The notes under the pieces: generated by a model | The model's database searches: none | What the model saw: only the letters and a program-made list of their open reading frames with translations | What the model was told of the DNA's origin: nothing | Shown: in pieces, positions 36,006 through 44,275 of the stretch | Numbering within the stretch: position 1 is the first letter of the stretch | How the letters are laid out: each line of letters opens with the position of its first letter | NCBI RefSeq assembly: GCF_030812215.1 | Contig: NZ_JAUSSG010000004.1 | Location: forward strand, 434,001-498,000 | Length of the DNA stretch: 64,000 bases | Source of the DNA: Variovorax boronicumulans | Lineage (GTDB): Bacteria > Pseudomonadota > Gammaproteobacteria > Burkholderiales > Burkholderiaceae_C | Direction: 5' to 3' | Position numbers and translations under genes: made by a program

Positions 36006-36926
36006 TCAGCCGGCCCGCTTGGTGCGGATGGCCTTCGATGCGCGCGAGTTCGGCTCGCGCCCCAGCGCTTCGCTGATGTAGACGCCCGCGTCGATCAGCT
36101 TGTCCAGGTCGATGCCGGTCTCGATGCCCATGCCGTGCAGCATGTAGACCACGTCCTCGGTCGCGACATTGCCCGTCGCGCCCTTGGCATATGGGCAACC
36201 GCCGAGGCCCGCCGAGGACGACTGGAAGTTCCACACGCCCAATTCGAGCGCAGCCAGCGTGTTGACCAGCGCCTGCCCGTAGGTGTCGTGGAAGTGGCCG
36301 GAGATGGCATCGACACCGAAGTGCGCCAGCGTGGCCTCCATGGCCGCCTGCACCTTGCGCGGCGTGCCCACGCCGATGGTGTCGGCCACGTCCACGCGCT
36401 GCACGCCGATGCCCTTCATCAGTTGCGCGAGGTAGCCGACCTTGGCCGGTGCGATCTCGCCTTCGTAGGGGCAGCCGACCGTGCACGACATCGCGCCGCG
36501 CACATGGATGCCCTTCTCCAGCGCCGCCGCCACCACGGGCGCGAAGCGCTCGATGCTCTCGGCGATCGAGCAGTTGATGTTCTTCTGGCTGAAGGCCTCG
36601 CTCGCGGCGCCGAACACCACGATCTCGTCGGGCCACTCTTCGCGCGGCGCGGCGATGGCCGCCTCGAAGCCCTTCATGTTGGGCGTGAGCACCGAGTAGA
36701 GGACACCGGGCTTTCGCTTGATGCCGTGCATCACCTCGGCGTTGTCGGCCATCTGCGGCACCCACTTGGGCGAGACGAAGCTGGTGACCTCGATTTCCTT
36801 GAGCCCCGCATCCTGCAGACGGTGCACGAGGCCGATCTTGATCTCGGCCGAGACGGGCTGCTTTTCGTTCTGCAGGCCGTCGCGCGGGCCGACGTCGACG
36901 AGCTTGACGCGGGTGGGGAGTTTCAT
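36006..36926 (-). CDS. Hydroxymethylglutaryl-CoA lyase
   Basis: A 306-residue TIM-barrel enzyme that splits HMG-CoA into acetoacetate and acetyl-CoA. The N-terminal VDVGPRDGLQNE motif, metal-site HFHDTYGQ and the Cys signature AGLGGCPYAKGATGNVATED are all intact. It performs the last step of leucine degradation, whose other genes are at 50.4-58.9 kb. It is separated from that cluster and sits beside a LysE exporter and a LysR gene, so its control is probably different. Confidence 0.94.
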   Translation of the reverse strand: MKLPTRVKLVDVGPRDGLQNEKQPVSAEIKIGLVHRLQDAGLKEIEVTSFVSPKWVPQMADNAEVMHGIKRKPGVLYSVLTPNMKGFEAAIAAPREEWPDEIVVFGAASEAFSQKNINCSIAESIERFAPVVAAALEKGIHVRGAMSCTVGCPYEGEIAPAKVGYLAQLMKGIGVQRVDVADTIGVGTPRKVQAAMEATLAHFGVDAISGHFHDTYGQALVNTLAALELGVWNFQSSSAGLGGCPYAKGATGNVATEDVVYMLHGMGIETGIDLDKLIDAGVYISEALGREPNSRASKAIRTKRAG

Positions 36927-37061
36927 GGGATGTCTCTTGTGTCGCGGGAGGATGAAAAAGCCGTCGTCGATTGTCGGACACCTGGGAAGGCCCTGCCTGG
37001 TACAGACCTCGCGGAAGGTAGCAATGCGCGCCAGAGCGGTTGCAAATGGTGCCAGCCCGGC

Positions 37062-37967
37062 TCAGCCGTCCGCCCGCTCCAGCATGCTGGTGCGAAACGC
37101 CACCTTGCGCACGATCGCGGCGAAGGCGCGCGTGGGCGCCGACTCGCGCGCCTTCTGCGACCACAGCATGCCGGGCGTTCGCACCGGCGTCGGGCTCTCC
37201 AGCCGCACCGTGGCCAGGCCCGAGTTCGGCTGCACCGCATTGGCCGAGACGATGGCCGCCAGCTGCGTCTTGGCGACCAGCCCCATGATCGGCGCAAGCG
37301 TGTTGATCTCGGCCACCACCTGCGGCTCGGCACCGCAGGAGCGGAAGCACTCGTCGAGCATCTGCCGCGTCGCGAAGCTCGCGGGCAGCAGCACCATCGG
37401 CAGGCGATGCAGCTCCACCATGCGCACCCGCTTGCGGCGCGCGAGCGGATGGTTTTCGGCCACCACCAGCACCATCTCCTCGTTGTAGAGCGGCTCGAAC
37501 TGCAGCGTCCCGGGCACGCCCGGCCGGTAGGCGATGCCCAGGTCGAGCGTGCCCTCCTGCAGCCGCTCGGCGATCAGGTCGGCCGCAAGCTCTTCGACCC
37601 TCACGCGCACCCGCGGATAGCGCTGCTGGAAACCCGCGATGCAGTCCGGAATGAAGCCGAGGTTGAAGGTGTGGGTCGAGCCGATGCGCAGCTCGCCGGC
37701 CGCCGCTTCGGGGTCTTCGCGCAGCGCGCCGAGGCCGCGGTCGATCTCCTGGAGCGCGCGGGTCGCGTGGTGCAGGAAGGCCTCGCCGGCCTCCGTCAGC
37801 GCCACGCGCTTGCCGATTCGGTCGAAGAGCAGCGTGCCCAGCTCCTCTTCCAGCTGCTTGATCTGGTGCGACAGCGTCGACTGCGTCACATGCAGGCGCT
37901 CGGCCGCGCGGGTGAAGTTGAGCGAGCCGGCCAGCGCGCTGAAGTAGCGCAGGTGACGCAATTCCAT
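37062..37967 (-). CDS. LysR family transcriptional regulator
   Basis: A 301-residue LysR protein. The N-terminal helix-turn-helix is MELRHLRYFSALAGSLNFTRAAERLHVTQSTLSHQIKQLE; the effector domain begins at about residue 90. The chosen ATG at 37967 is where homology begins; an upstream in-frame ATG would add 28 residues. It is divergent from the CoA-transferase gene at 38092, and a T-N11-A dyad lies between them (37991-38005). It probably activates the 38-43 kb catabolic operon and represses itself. Confidence 0.92.
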   Translation of the reverse strand: MELRHLRYFSALAGSLNFTRAAERLHVTQSTLSHQIKQLEEELGTLLFDRIGKRVALTEAGEAFLHHATRALQEIDRGLGALREDPEAAAGELRIGSTHTFNLGFIPDCIAGFQQRYPRVRVRVEELAADLIAERLQEGTLDLGIAYRPGVPGTLQFEPLYNEEMVLVVAENHPLARRKRVRMVELHRLPMVLLPASFATRQMLDECFRSCGAEPQVVAEINTLAPIMGLVAKTQLAAIVSANAVQPNSGLATVRLESPTPVRTPGMLWSQKARESAPTRAFAAIVRKVAFRTSMLERADG

Positions 37968-37990
37968 GGAGATCCCCGGTCCTTCGAACG

Positions 37991-38056
37991 ATCGATGCCA
38001 TCGATGGTATCCATGCGAATCCATCATTGTTAAAAATCGTCGCGCCTGCATAGAGT
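37991..38056 (+). promoter_or_regulatory. LysR box and promoter of the CoA-transferase operon
   Basis: ATCGATGCCATCGAT (37991-38005) is a perfect dyad containing T-N11-A. Downstream, TTGTTA (38027-38032) and TAGAGT (38051-38056) are 18 bases apart. The dyad centre falls about 65 bp before the inferred start site, the standard recognition position for LysR activators. Confidence 0.6.
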
Positions 38057-38091
38057 TCGCACCCAGTCACGAACACACAGGAGACAACGCG

Positions 38092-39243
38092 GTGCACAAA
38101 GTCCTCAGCGGCATCAAGGTGCTGGAGCAAGGCACGTTCATCACCGGGCCGGCGGCGGGCATGTTCCTGGCCGACCTGGGCGCCGAGGTGGTGAAGCTCG
38201 AGCAGCCCGGCAGCGGCGATCCGTTCCGCTCGTTCCGCGGCGGCCTCTACAGCCCGCACTTCCAGACCTACAACCGCAACAAGCGCAGCATCACGCTCAA
38301 CCCCAAGCTCGCGGAAGACGCGGCGGTGTTCGACGAGCTGGTGAAGGAATCGGACGTCTACATCCAGAACTTCCGCCCCGGCGCGGCCGAGCGGCTGGGC
38401 GCGGGCGAGGCGCGGCTGCGCGCGCTCAACCCGCGGCTGGTGTATTGCGCCATCAGCGGCTTCGGCCAGACCGGCCCGGCCGCCAACCGCCCCGCCTACG
38501 ACACGGTGGCGCAGGCGGCCAGCGCCTTCCTCAAGTTGCTGGTGAACCCGGCCAACCCGCGCGTGGTGGGCCCGGCCGTGGCCGACGCCATGACCGGCTT
38601 CTACGCGGCCTACGGCGTGATGGGCGCGCTGGTGGAACGCGGGCGCACCGGCCATGGCCGCAAGGTGGAGGTGTCGATGCTCGAGGCCATGTGCCACTTC
38701 AACCTCGATGCCTTCACGCACTATTTTTCCGAGAACGAGATCATGGGTCCGTTCAGCCGGCCGAGCGTCTCGCAGTCGTACGTGCTGGAGTGCGCGGACG
38801 GCCTGTGGATCGCGCTGCACATGTCCTCGCCCGAGAAGTTCTGGCAGGGCCTGGCCAACGCGATCGAGCGGCCCGACCTGTTCCAGGACCCGCGCTTCGC
38901 CACGCGCGAAGGCCGCATCGCGCACCAGAACGACCTGATCGCCTTGCTCGATGGCCTCTTTCGCGCACGCACCCGCGCCGACTGGTGCGCGCGGCTGGAA
39001 GCCGAAGACGTGCCCCACGCCCCCATGTACGACACCCGCGAAGCGATGCAGGACCCGCAGGCCCGTCACCTGCAGCTGGAGGTGAGCGCGCCGCACCCCG
39101 AAGGCGGCGAGTGGCGGACCATCCGTTCGCCCGTGAGCTTCGACGGCGAGCGGCCGCTCGCGGTGACTGCGCCGCCGCTATTGGGCGCGGACAACGACGC
39201 CATCGTCGGGCCGATACGGCGGCGCCTGCAAGCTGCCGCCTGA
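38092..39243 (+). CDS. CaiB/BaiF family (class III) CoA-transferase
   Basis: A 383-residue family III CoA-transferase. The opening VLSGIKVLEQGTFITGPAAGMFLADLGAEVVKLEQP is typical; the Asp of RPAYDTVAQAA (137) is at the position of the acyl-enzyme Asp. The start is GTG at 38092, with AGGAG eight bases upstream. It heads the LysR-controlled operon with an intradiol dioxygenase and a citryl-CoA lyase-like protein. It probably moves CoA onto a dicarboxylic acid made in the same pathway. Substrate not determined by sequence. Confidence 0.9.
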   Translation: MHKVLSGIKVLEQGTFITGPAAGMFLADLGAEVVKLEQPGSGDPFRSFRGGLYSPHFQTYNRNKRSITLNPKLAEDAAVFDELVKESDVYIQNFRPGAAERLGAGEARLRALNPRLVYCAISGFGQTGPAANRPAYDTVAQAASAFLKLLVNPANPRVVGPAVADAMTGFYAAYGVMGALVERGRTGHGRKVEVSMLEAMCHFNLDAFTHYFSENEIMGPFSRPSVSQSYVLECADGLWIALHMSSPEKFWQGLANAIERPDLFQDPRFATREGRIAHQNDLIALLDGLFRARTRADWCARLEAEDVPHAPMYDTREAMQDPQARHLQLEVSAPHPEGGEWRTIRSPVSFDGERPLAVTAPPLLGADNDAIVGPIRRRLQAAA

Positions 39244-39279
39244 CGCCATCCCATCGCCACAAGAAAAGGAGACAAGCCC

Positions 39280-40182
39280 ATGACCCCATCGAACGCAGAC
39301 GAGCTCACCCAGGCCGCGCTGCAGCGCCTGGAAGGCGCCGCCGACCCGCGCTTCGCGCAGGTGATGCGCTCGCTCATCACGCACCTGCACGCCTTCATCC
39401 GCGAGGTCGACCTGCAGCCCGGCGAATGGATGGCCGGCATCGAGTTCCTCACCGCCGTGGGCCAGGCGTGCGACGACAAGCGCCAGGAGTTCATCCTGCT
39501 GTCGGACACGCTCGGCGCCTCGATGATGGTGGTGATGCTCGACCAGTTGCGAGCGGCCGCGCGCGCAGGCCAGGCCGGCAAGACGCTGCACGCGACGGAA
39601 ACCACCGAGGCGACGGTGCAGGGCCCCTACTACTGGGACGGCGCGCCCGACCTGCCGCTGGGCGCCGACATCGCGCCCGGCGTGCGCGGCGAGCCCGCGT
39701 TCTACAGCGGCCGCGTCACCGACACCCGCGGCCAGCCGCTCGCGAATGCACTGCTCGACATCTGGTCGGGCGACGGCGAGGGCGTGTACGACATGCAGGT
39801 CGAAGGCGCGGGCATGGCGGCGCGTGCGCGCATCCGCACCGACGCCGAGGGCCGCTACTGGTTCTGGTCGATCAAGCCCTCGTACTACCCGGTGCCGGTC
39901 GATGGCCCGGTGGGCCGCATGCTCGCGGGCATGGGCCGCCATCCCAACCGGCCCGGCCACATCCACATGAAGGTGGCGGCCGAGGGGCACGTGCCGGTGA
40001 CCACGCATCTCTTCGTGGCGGGCAGCCCCTACATCGATTCGGATGCGGTGTTCGGCGTGCGGCCCAGCCTCGTCGTCGACTTCGAATCGCACCCGCCCGG
40101 CAAGGCGCCCGACGGCCGCGCGGTCGAGCGGCCGTACTGGTCCGCGCACTACGACTTCCATCTCCAACCCGAGGCCGCTTGA
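39280..40182 (+). CDS. Intradiol ring-cleavage dioxygenase (catechol/hydroxyquinol 1,2-type)
   Basis: A 300-residue Fe(III) dioxygenase with the N-terminal helical dimerisation domain (about 1-105). Iron ligands are visible as Tyr170 (EGVYD), Tyr203 (KPSYYPVP), His227 and His229 (RPGHIHM). The PVPVDGPVGRML segment is nearer hydroxyquinol or chlorocatechol 1,2-dioxygenases than plain catechol enzymes. It cleaves the ring between two hydroxyls to give a muconate or maleylacetate. No cycloisomerase or maleylacetate reductase gene is adjacent, so the downstream route is unclear. Confidence 0.88.
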   Translation: MTPSNADELTQAALQRLEGAADPRFAQVMRSLITHLHAFIREVDLQPGEWMAGIEFLTAVGQACDDKRQEFILLSDTLGASMMVVMLDQLRAAARAGQAGKTLHATETTEATVQGPYYWDGAPDLPLGADIAPGVRGEPAFYSGRVTDTRGQPLANALLDIWSGDGEGVYDMQVEGAGMAARARIRTDAEGRYWFWSIKPSYYPVPVDGPVGRMLAGMGRHPNRPGHIHMKVAAEGHVPVTTHLFVAGSPYIDSDAVFGVRPSLVVDFESHPPGKAPDGRAVERPYWSAHYDFHLQPEAA

Positions 40183-40217
40183 GCCGAAATCCACCCCGAT
40201 CCACTTCGTACGCCCTC

Positions 40218-41024
40218 ATGAAAATCGGCAAATCCACTGTCCCGCGCACCGCCATCTGCACGTCGGACGAACACACCATCGTCGTTCGCGGCCAGGACCT
40301 GTGCCGCGACCTCATCGGCAAGCTCTCCTTCGCGGACTACTTCTTCCTGCTGCTCACCGGCAAGCAGCCCGACGCGGCCTGCAGCACGGTGCTCAACGCC
40401 ACGCTGGTGGCCATCGCCGAGCACGGCCTCGTGCCCAGCGTGCAGGCCAGCCGCATGACCTTCGCCGCCGCGCCCGACGCGTTGCAGGGCGCTGTCGCCG
40501 CGGGCATCCTGGGCTGCGGCTCGGTGATCCTCGGCGCGTCGGAAACCGCAGGGCGCCTCTTCGCCGACGTGGCGGCGCGCGTGGATGCAGGGGCAGCGCT
40601 CGACGAGGTGGCCGCCGCCACGATCCGCTCGTTGAAAGAAAGCCGCCAGGCCATCCCCGGCTACGGCCATCCGCTGCACAAGGCCAACGACCCGCGCGTG
40701 GACCGCCTCATCGAAGTGGCCGCCGAAGCCGGCGCCGACCTGCGCTACGTGCGCATCGCGCAGGCGCTGGAACGCGTGATCCCGGACATCGTCGGCCGCG
40801 AGCTGCGCATGAACGTCTCGGCCGCCATCCCGGCCGTGCTGCTGGGCGTGGGCTTTCCGGTGGCATCGCTGCGCGGCGTGCCGATCCTTGCGCGCACCGC
40901 CGGGCTGATCGCGCACCTGGCCGAGGAGGCCGAGACGCCGAGCGGCTTCGCCCTCTCCTACCAGGCCACGCGCGAACTGCAGTACGACGGCCAGGTGCCC
41001 GCGGGCTTCGGGAGCGCGGCATGA
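40218..41024 (+). CDS. Citryl-CoA lyase-like (short citrate synthase family) protein
   Basis: A 268-residue protein matching only the catalytic half of the citrate synthase fold. IPGYGHPLHKANDPR holds the second catalytic His; PVASLRGVPILARTAGLIAHLAEE is the conserved C-terminal region. At this length it resembles the citryl-CoA lyase domain of ATP-citrate lyase. It would split a citryl-CoA-like or citramalyl-CoA-like acyl-CoA. Together with the upstream CoA-transferase this suggests activation and C-C cleavage of a tricarboxylate or substituted malate. Its stop overlaps the next gene (ATGA). Confidence 0.78.
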   Translation: MKIGKSTVPRTAICTSDEHTIVVRGQDLCRDLIGKLSFADYFFLLLTGKQPDAACSTVLNATLVAIAEHGLVPSVQASRMTFAAAPDALQGAVAAGILGCGSVILGASETAGRLFADVAARVDAGAALDEVAAATIRSLKESRQAIPGYGHPLHKANDPRVDRLIEVAAEAGADLRYVRIAQALERVIPDIVGRELRMNVSAAIPAVLLGVGFPVASLRGVPILARTAGLIAHLAEEAETPSGFALSYQATRELQYDGQVPAGFGSAA

Positions 41025-41962
41025 AGCGCCGCCTGCTGCTCGCCAGCACGCTGCTGGCCGCGAGCGCCGCGCTGGCGCAAGGTTCGCCGCGTCCGCTGAA
41101 GATCGTGGTGCCCTTCGGCGCCGGCACCTCCACCGACATCGTCGGCCGCATCCTGGCCGATGCGCTGGGCCGCCAGCTCGGCGTGGCCGCGATCGTGGAG
41201 AACAAACCCGGCGCGGGCGGCTCGATCGGCAGCGAGCAGGTCGCACGCGCCAACGATGGCCAGACGCTCTTGATGGGCACCGTCGGCACGCATGCGATCA
41301 ACCCGTCGCTCTACAAGCGCCTGTCCTACCAGCCGCTGCGCGACTTCGTGCCGCTGGGCTTCGTGGGCGCCACGCCCACGCTGCTGGTGGTGCCCGCCAG
41401 CTCGCCGTGGAAGCGCGTGGCCGACCTGGGCGCGGCAACCGGCAACGTGAACTTCGCTTCGGCCGGCAACGGCACCTCGGGCCACCTCGCGGGCGAGCTG
41501 CTCAACGTGCGCCTGGCGAAAAGCTTCATGCACGTGCCCTACCGCGACGGCGCGCAGGCCATGACCGAACTCATGGCCGGCAACGTGCAGTTCATGTTCT
41601 ATCACCCGGCCGCGGTGCTGCCGCAGGTGCGCGCGGGCAAGCTGCGCGCGCTCGGCGCGTCGGGCGCGAAGCGCAGCGCCGCTGCGCCCGATGTGCCCAC
41701 GCTGATGGAGCAAGGCGTGAAGGACTTCGACCTCGTCGCGTGGTTCATGTTGTATGCGCCGAGCAGCATGCCCGCCGCGCAGCGCGACCGTCTGCGCGAG
41801 GCCACGCGCCAGGTGCTGGCCCAGCCCGAGGTGCGCGAGAAGCTCGCGCAGCAGGGCATCGAGCACGCCGAGATGAACACCGACCAACTCGACGCCTTCG
41901 CACGCACGGAGATCGCCAAGTGGGGCGAGGCCGTGCGGCGCTCGGGCGCGCAGATCGACTGA
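41021..41962 (+). CDS. Bug family substrate-binding protein
   Basis: A 313-residue TctC-type binding protein. Signal peptide LLASTLLAASAALAQ; mature motif PLKIVVPFGAGTSTDIVGRILAD and ENKPGAGGSIGSE. Translationally coupled to the citryl-CoA lyase-like gene, so its ligand is probably the carboxylate degraded by this operon. No membrane components accompany it. Confidence 0.9.
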   Translation: MKRRLLLASTLLAASAALAQGSPRPLKIVVPFGAGTSTDIVGRILADALGRQLGVAAIVENKPGAGGSIGSEQVARANDGQTLLMGTVGTHAINPSLYKRLSYQPLRDFVPLGFVGATPTLLVVPASSPWKRVADLGAATGNVNFASAGNGTSGHLAGELLNVRLAKSFMHVPYRDGAQAMTELMAGNVQFMFYHPAAVLPQVRAGKLRALGASGAKRSAAAPDVPTLMEQGVKDFDLVAWFMLYAPSSMPAAQRDRLREATRQVLAQPEVREKLAQQGIEHAEMNTDQLDAFARTEIAKWGEAVRRSGAQID

Positions 41963-42099
41963 CGGGCACGCACGGCGCGAGCCCGCAAGCGCAAAGGAGT
42001 CCAGGCCCTCGACAGACCAGCAGGGCGGAGAAGAAGAGCAAGGCCGCAGAGCCGATTCAAGCAAACAGGAGCGGGCACGACCCGCGACAGGAGACATTC

Positions 42100-43077
42100 A
42101 TGCGTTCGACATTCAAATGGCTGGCCGGCACCTTCCTCGGCCTGTTCCTCGGCCTTGCGAGCAGCTTCGCCTTCGCGCAGGGCGCGGCCTGGCCCAGCAA
42201 GCCGATCCGCATCGTGGTGGGCTTCGCGCCCGGCACGCCGCCGGACATCTTCGCGCGGCTGTACGGCGAGTACATGGCGCGCCAGCTCGGCGTGCCGGTG
42301 GTGATCGACAACAAGCCCGGCACCGCCGGCAACCTGGCCTCCGATGCGGTGGCGAAGGCGCCGCCCGACGGCTACACCTACCTCTACAACCTGTCGACGG
42401 CGTTCACGATCAATCCCTACATCTACGCCAAGCTGCCCTTCGATCCGCAGAAGGACCTGGTGCCGGTCGCCACCACGATGCGGCAGGGGCTGGTGCTGAT
42501 CGCGAGCCCGAAATTCCCGGCGAAGTCGGTCAAGGAACTGGTGGCCGCCGCGAAGGCGAAGCCGGGCACGATCTCGCATGCTTCCTACGGCGCCGGCAGC
42601 CCCTCGCACCTGATCGTGGAATGGTTCAAGGACGAGACCGGCACCGACATGCTGCACGTGCCCTACCGCGCGAGCCCCGTGGCCGACGTGGTGGGCGGAC
42701 AGGTCGACACGGTGATGGAGCCGATCGCCACGGGCTACCAGTTGATCAGCAGCGGCCGCGTGCAGGCGCTCGCCTATTCGGGCCCGAGCCGCCACCCTGC
42801 GATGCCCGACGTGCCCACGCTCTCCGAAGTGGTGCCCGGCCTCGTGATGACTTCGTGGCATGGCCTCTGGGCGCCGGCCGCCACGCCGGTCGCGATACAG
42901 CAGCGCTTCAACGCCGTGATGATCGAGGCCAGCAAGGACCCGGAGCTCGCCAAGCGCATCCGCGACCTGAACAGCGAGCCGCTGGGACTCACGCAGGCCG
43001 AGATGGCCGCGGCGTTGCGGCGCGATGCGGAGATCTACAGCCGCATCGTGAAGGCGAAGAACATCCGGGTGGATTGA
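42100..43077 (+). CDS. Bug family substrate-binding protein
   Basis: A 325-residue TctC-type protein with signal peptide LGLFLGLASSFAFAQ and mature start AAWPSKPIRIVVGFAPGTPPDIFARL. AGGAG precedes the ATG at 42100. It lies 137 bp after the previous Bug gene. The pair differs clearly in sequence, so it is not a recent duplicate. It may use a second related ligand or be expressed separately. Confidence 0.9.
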   Translation: MRSTFKWLAGTFLGLFLGLASSFAFAQGAAWPSKPIRIVVGFAPGTPPDIFARLYGEYMARQLGVPVVIDNKPGTAGNLASDAVAKAPPDGYTYLYNLSTAFTINPYIYAKLPFDPQKDLVPVATTMRQGLVLIASPKFPAKSVKELVAAAKAKPGTISHASYGAGSPSHLIVEWFKDETGTDMLHVPYRASPVADVVGGQVDTVMEPIATGYQLISSGRVQALAYSGPSRHPAMPDVPTLSEVVPGLVMTSWHGLWAPAATPVAIQQRFNAVMIEASKDPELAKRIRDLNSEPLGLTQAEMAAALRRDAEIYSRIVKAKNIRVD

Positions 43078-43105
43078 AGCGATGCGCTAGATGGTTTCGC
43101 GGTGG

Positions 43106-44275
43106 TCAGTACGACTTGGGCAACCCGAGCGCCTTCTCGGCGATGAAGTTCAGGATCATCTGCGGGCTCACCGGTGCAATACGCGGAATGTAGCTCTCAC
43201 GCAGCAGCCGCTCGACGTGGTATTCCTTTGCATAGCCCATGCCGCCAAGCGTGAGGATCGCGTTCTGGCAGGCGTCGTGCGCCGCTTCGGCCGCGAGGTA
43301 CTTGGCGGCGTTGGCCTCGATACCGCAAGGCTCGTTCGCGTCGTACAGCGTCGCGGCCTTGAGCATCATGAGATCGGCCGCCTCCAGGTTGGCCCAGGCG
43401 CGCGCGAGCGGATGCGCCACGCCCTGGTTCTGGCCGATGGGCCGGCCGAACACCACGCGCTCCTGCGCGTACTGCGAGGCGATGCGCAGCGCGGCGCGGC
43501 CGATGCCGATGGCTTCGGCCGCGATCAATATGCGCTCGGGATTGAGGCCGTGCAGGATGTATTCGAACCCGCGCCCTTCCTCGCCGATGCGGTCTTCCTC
43601 GGGCACTTCGAGGCCGTCAATGAAGAGCATGTTCGAGTCGACCGCCGCGCGCCCGAGCTTGTGGATCTCGCGCACCTCGACCTTGCTGCGGTCCAGCGCC
43701 GTGTAGAACAGCGTGAGGCCCTGCGTGGGCTTCTTCACCTGGTCGATGGGCGTGGTGCGCGTGAGGATCAGCATGCGGTCGGCCACCTGCGCGGTCGATA
43801 TCCAGATCTTGCGGCCGTGCAGCAGGTAGCTGCCATTCGGCTGGCGAACCGCCTGCGTCTTGAGGCTGGTGGTGTCGAGCCCCGCGTCGGGTTCGGTCAC
43901 GGCGAAGCAGGCCTTCTCGGTGCCCGCGATCAGCGGCGGCAAAAAACGCTGGCGCTGCGCCTCGCTGCCGAACACCACCACAGGATTGAGCCCGAAGATG
44001 TTCATGTGCACAGACGATGCACCCGACATGCCCGCGCCCGATGCGCTGATGGCGCGCATCATCAGCGCCGCCTCGGTGATGCCCAGCCCCGCACCGCCCT
44101 GCGCCTCGGGCATCGCGATGCCGAGCCAGCCGCTTTCAGCCACGGCGCGGTGGAACTGGTGCGGGAACGCGGCGCGTTCGTCGTGGTCGCGCCAGTAGTC
44201 GATGGGGAAGTCTTCGCAGAGGCGCTCGATGGCCGCGACCAGCGAGCGCTGGTCTTCGTTCAGGGAGAAATTCAT
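43106..44275 (-). CDS. Acyl-CoA dehydrogenase
   Basis: A 389-residue flavoenzyme with the three-domain pattern. FAVTEPDAGLDTTSLKT and WISTAQVADRMLILTRT flank the FAD site; Glu351 in YAKEYHVERLLRE is the usual catalytic base position. It ends a leftward operon of IclR, cupin, Bug, CoA-transferase and itself, overlapping the CoA-transferase stop by 4 bp. It probably oxidises the acyl-CoA made by that transferase. Confidence 0.92.
   Translation of the reverse strand: MNFSLNEDQRSLVAAIERLCEDFPIDYWRDHDERAAFPHQFHRAVAESGWLGIAMPEAQGGAGLGITEAALMMRAISASGAGMSGASSVHMNIFGLNPVVVFGSEAQRQRFLPPLIAGTEKACFAVTEPDAGLDTTSLKTQAVRQPNGSYLLHGRKIWISTAQVADRMLILTRTTPIDQVKKPTQGLTLFYTALDRSKVEVREIHKLGRAAVDSNMLFIDGLEVPEEDRIGEEGRGFEYILHGLNPERILIAAEAIGIGRAALRIASQYAQERVVFGRPIGQNQGVAHPLARAWANLEAADLMMLKAATLYDANEPCGIEANAAKYLAAEAAHDACQNAILTLGGMGYAKEYHVERLLRESYIPRIAPVSPQMILNFIAEKALGLPKSY

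Noticed and set aside
35887..39096. A 1,069-codon minus-strand open frame
   Set aside because: It crosses HMG-CoA lyase, LysR and the CoA-transferase in the wrong frame or strand; no domain is recognisable.
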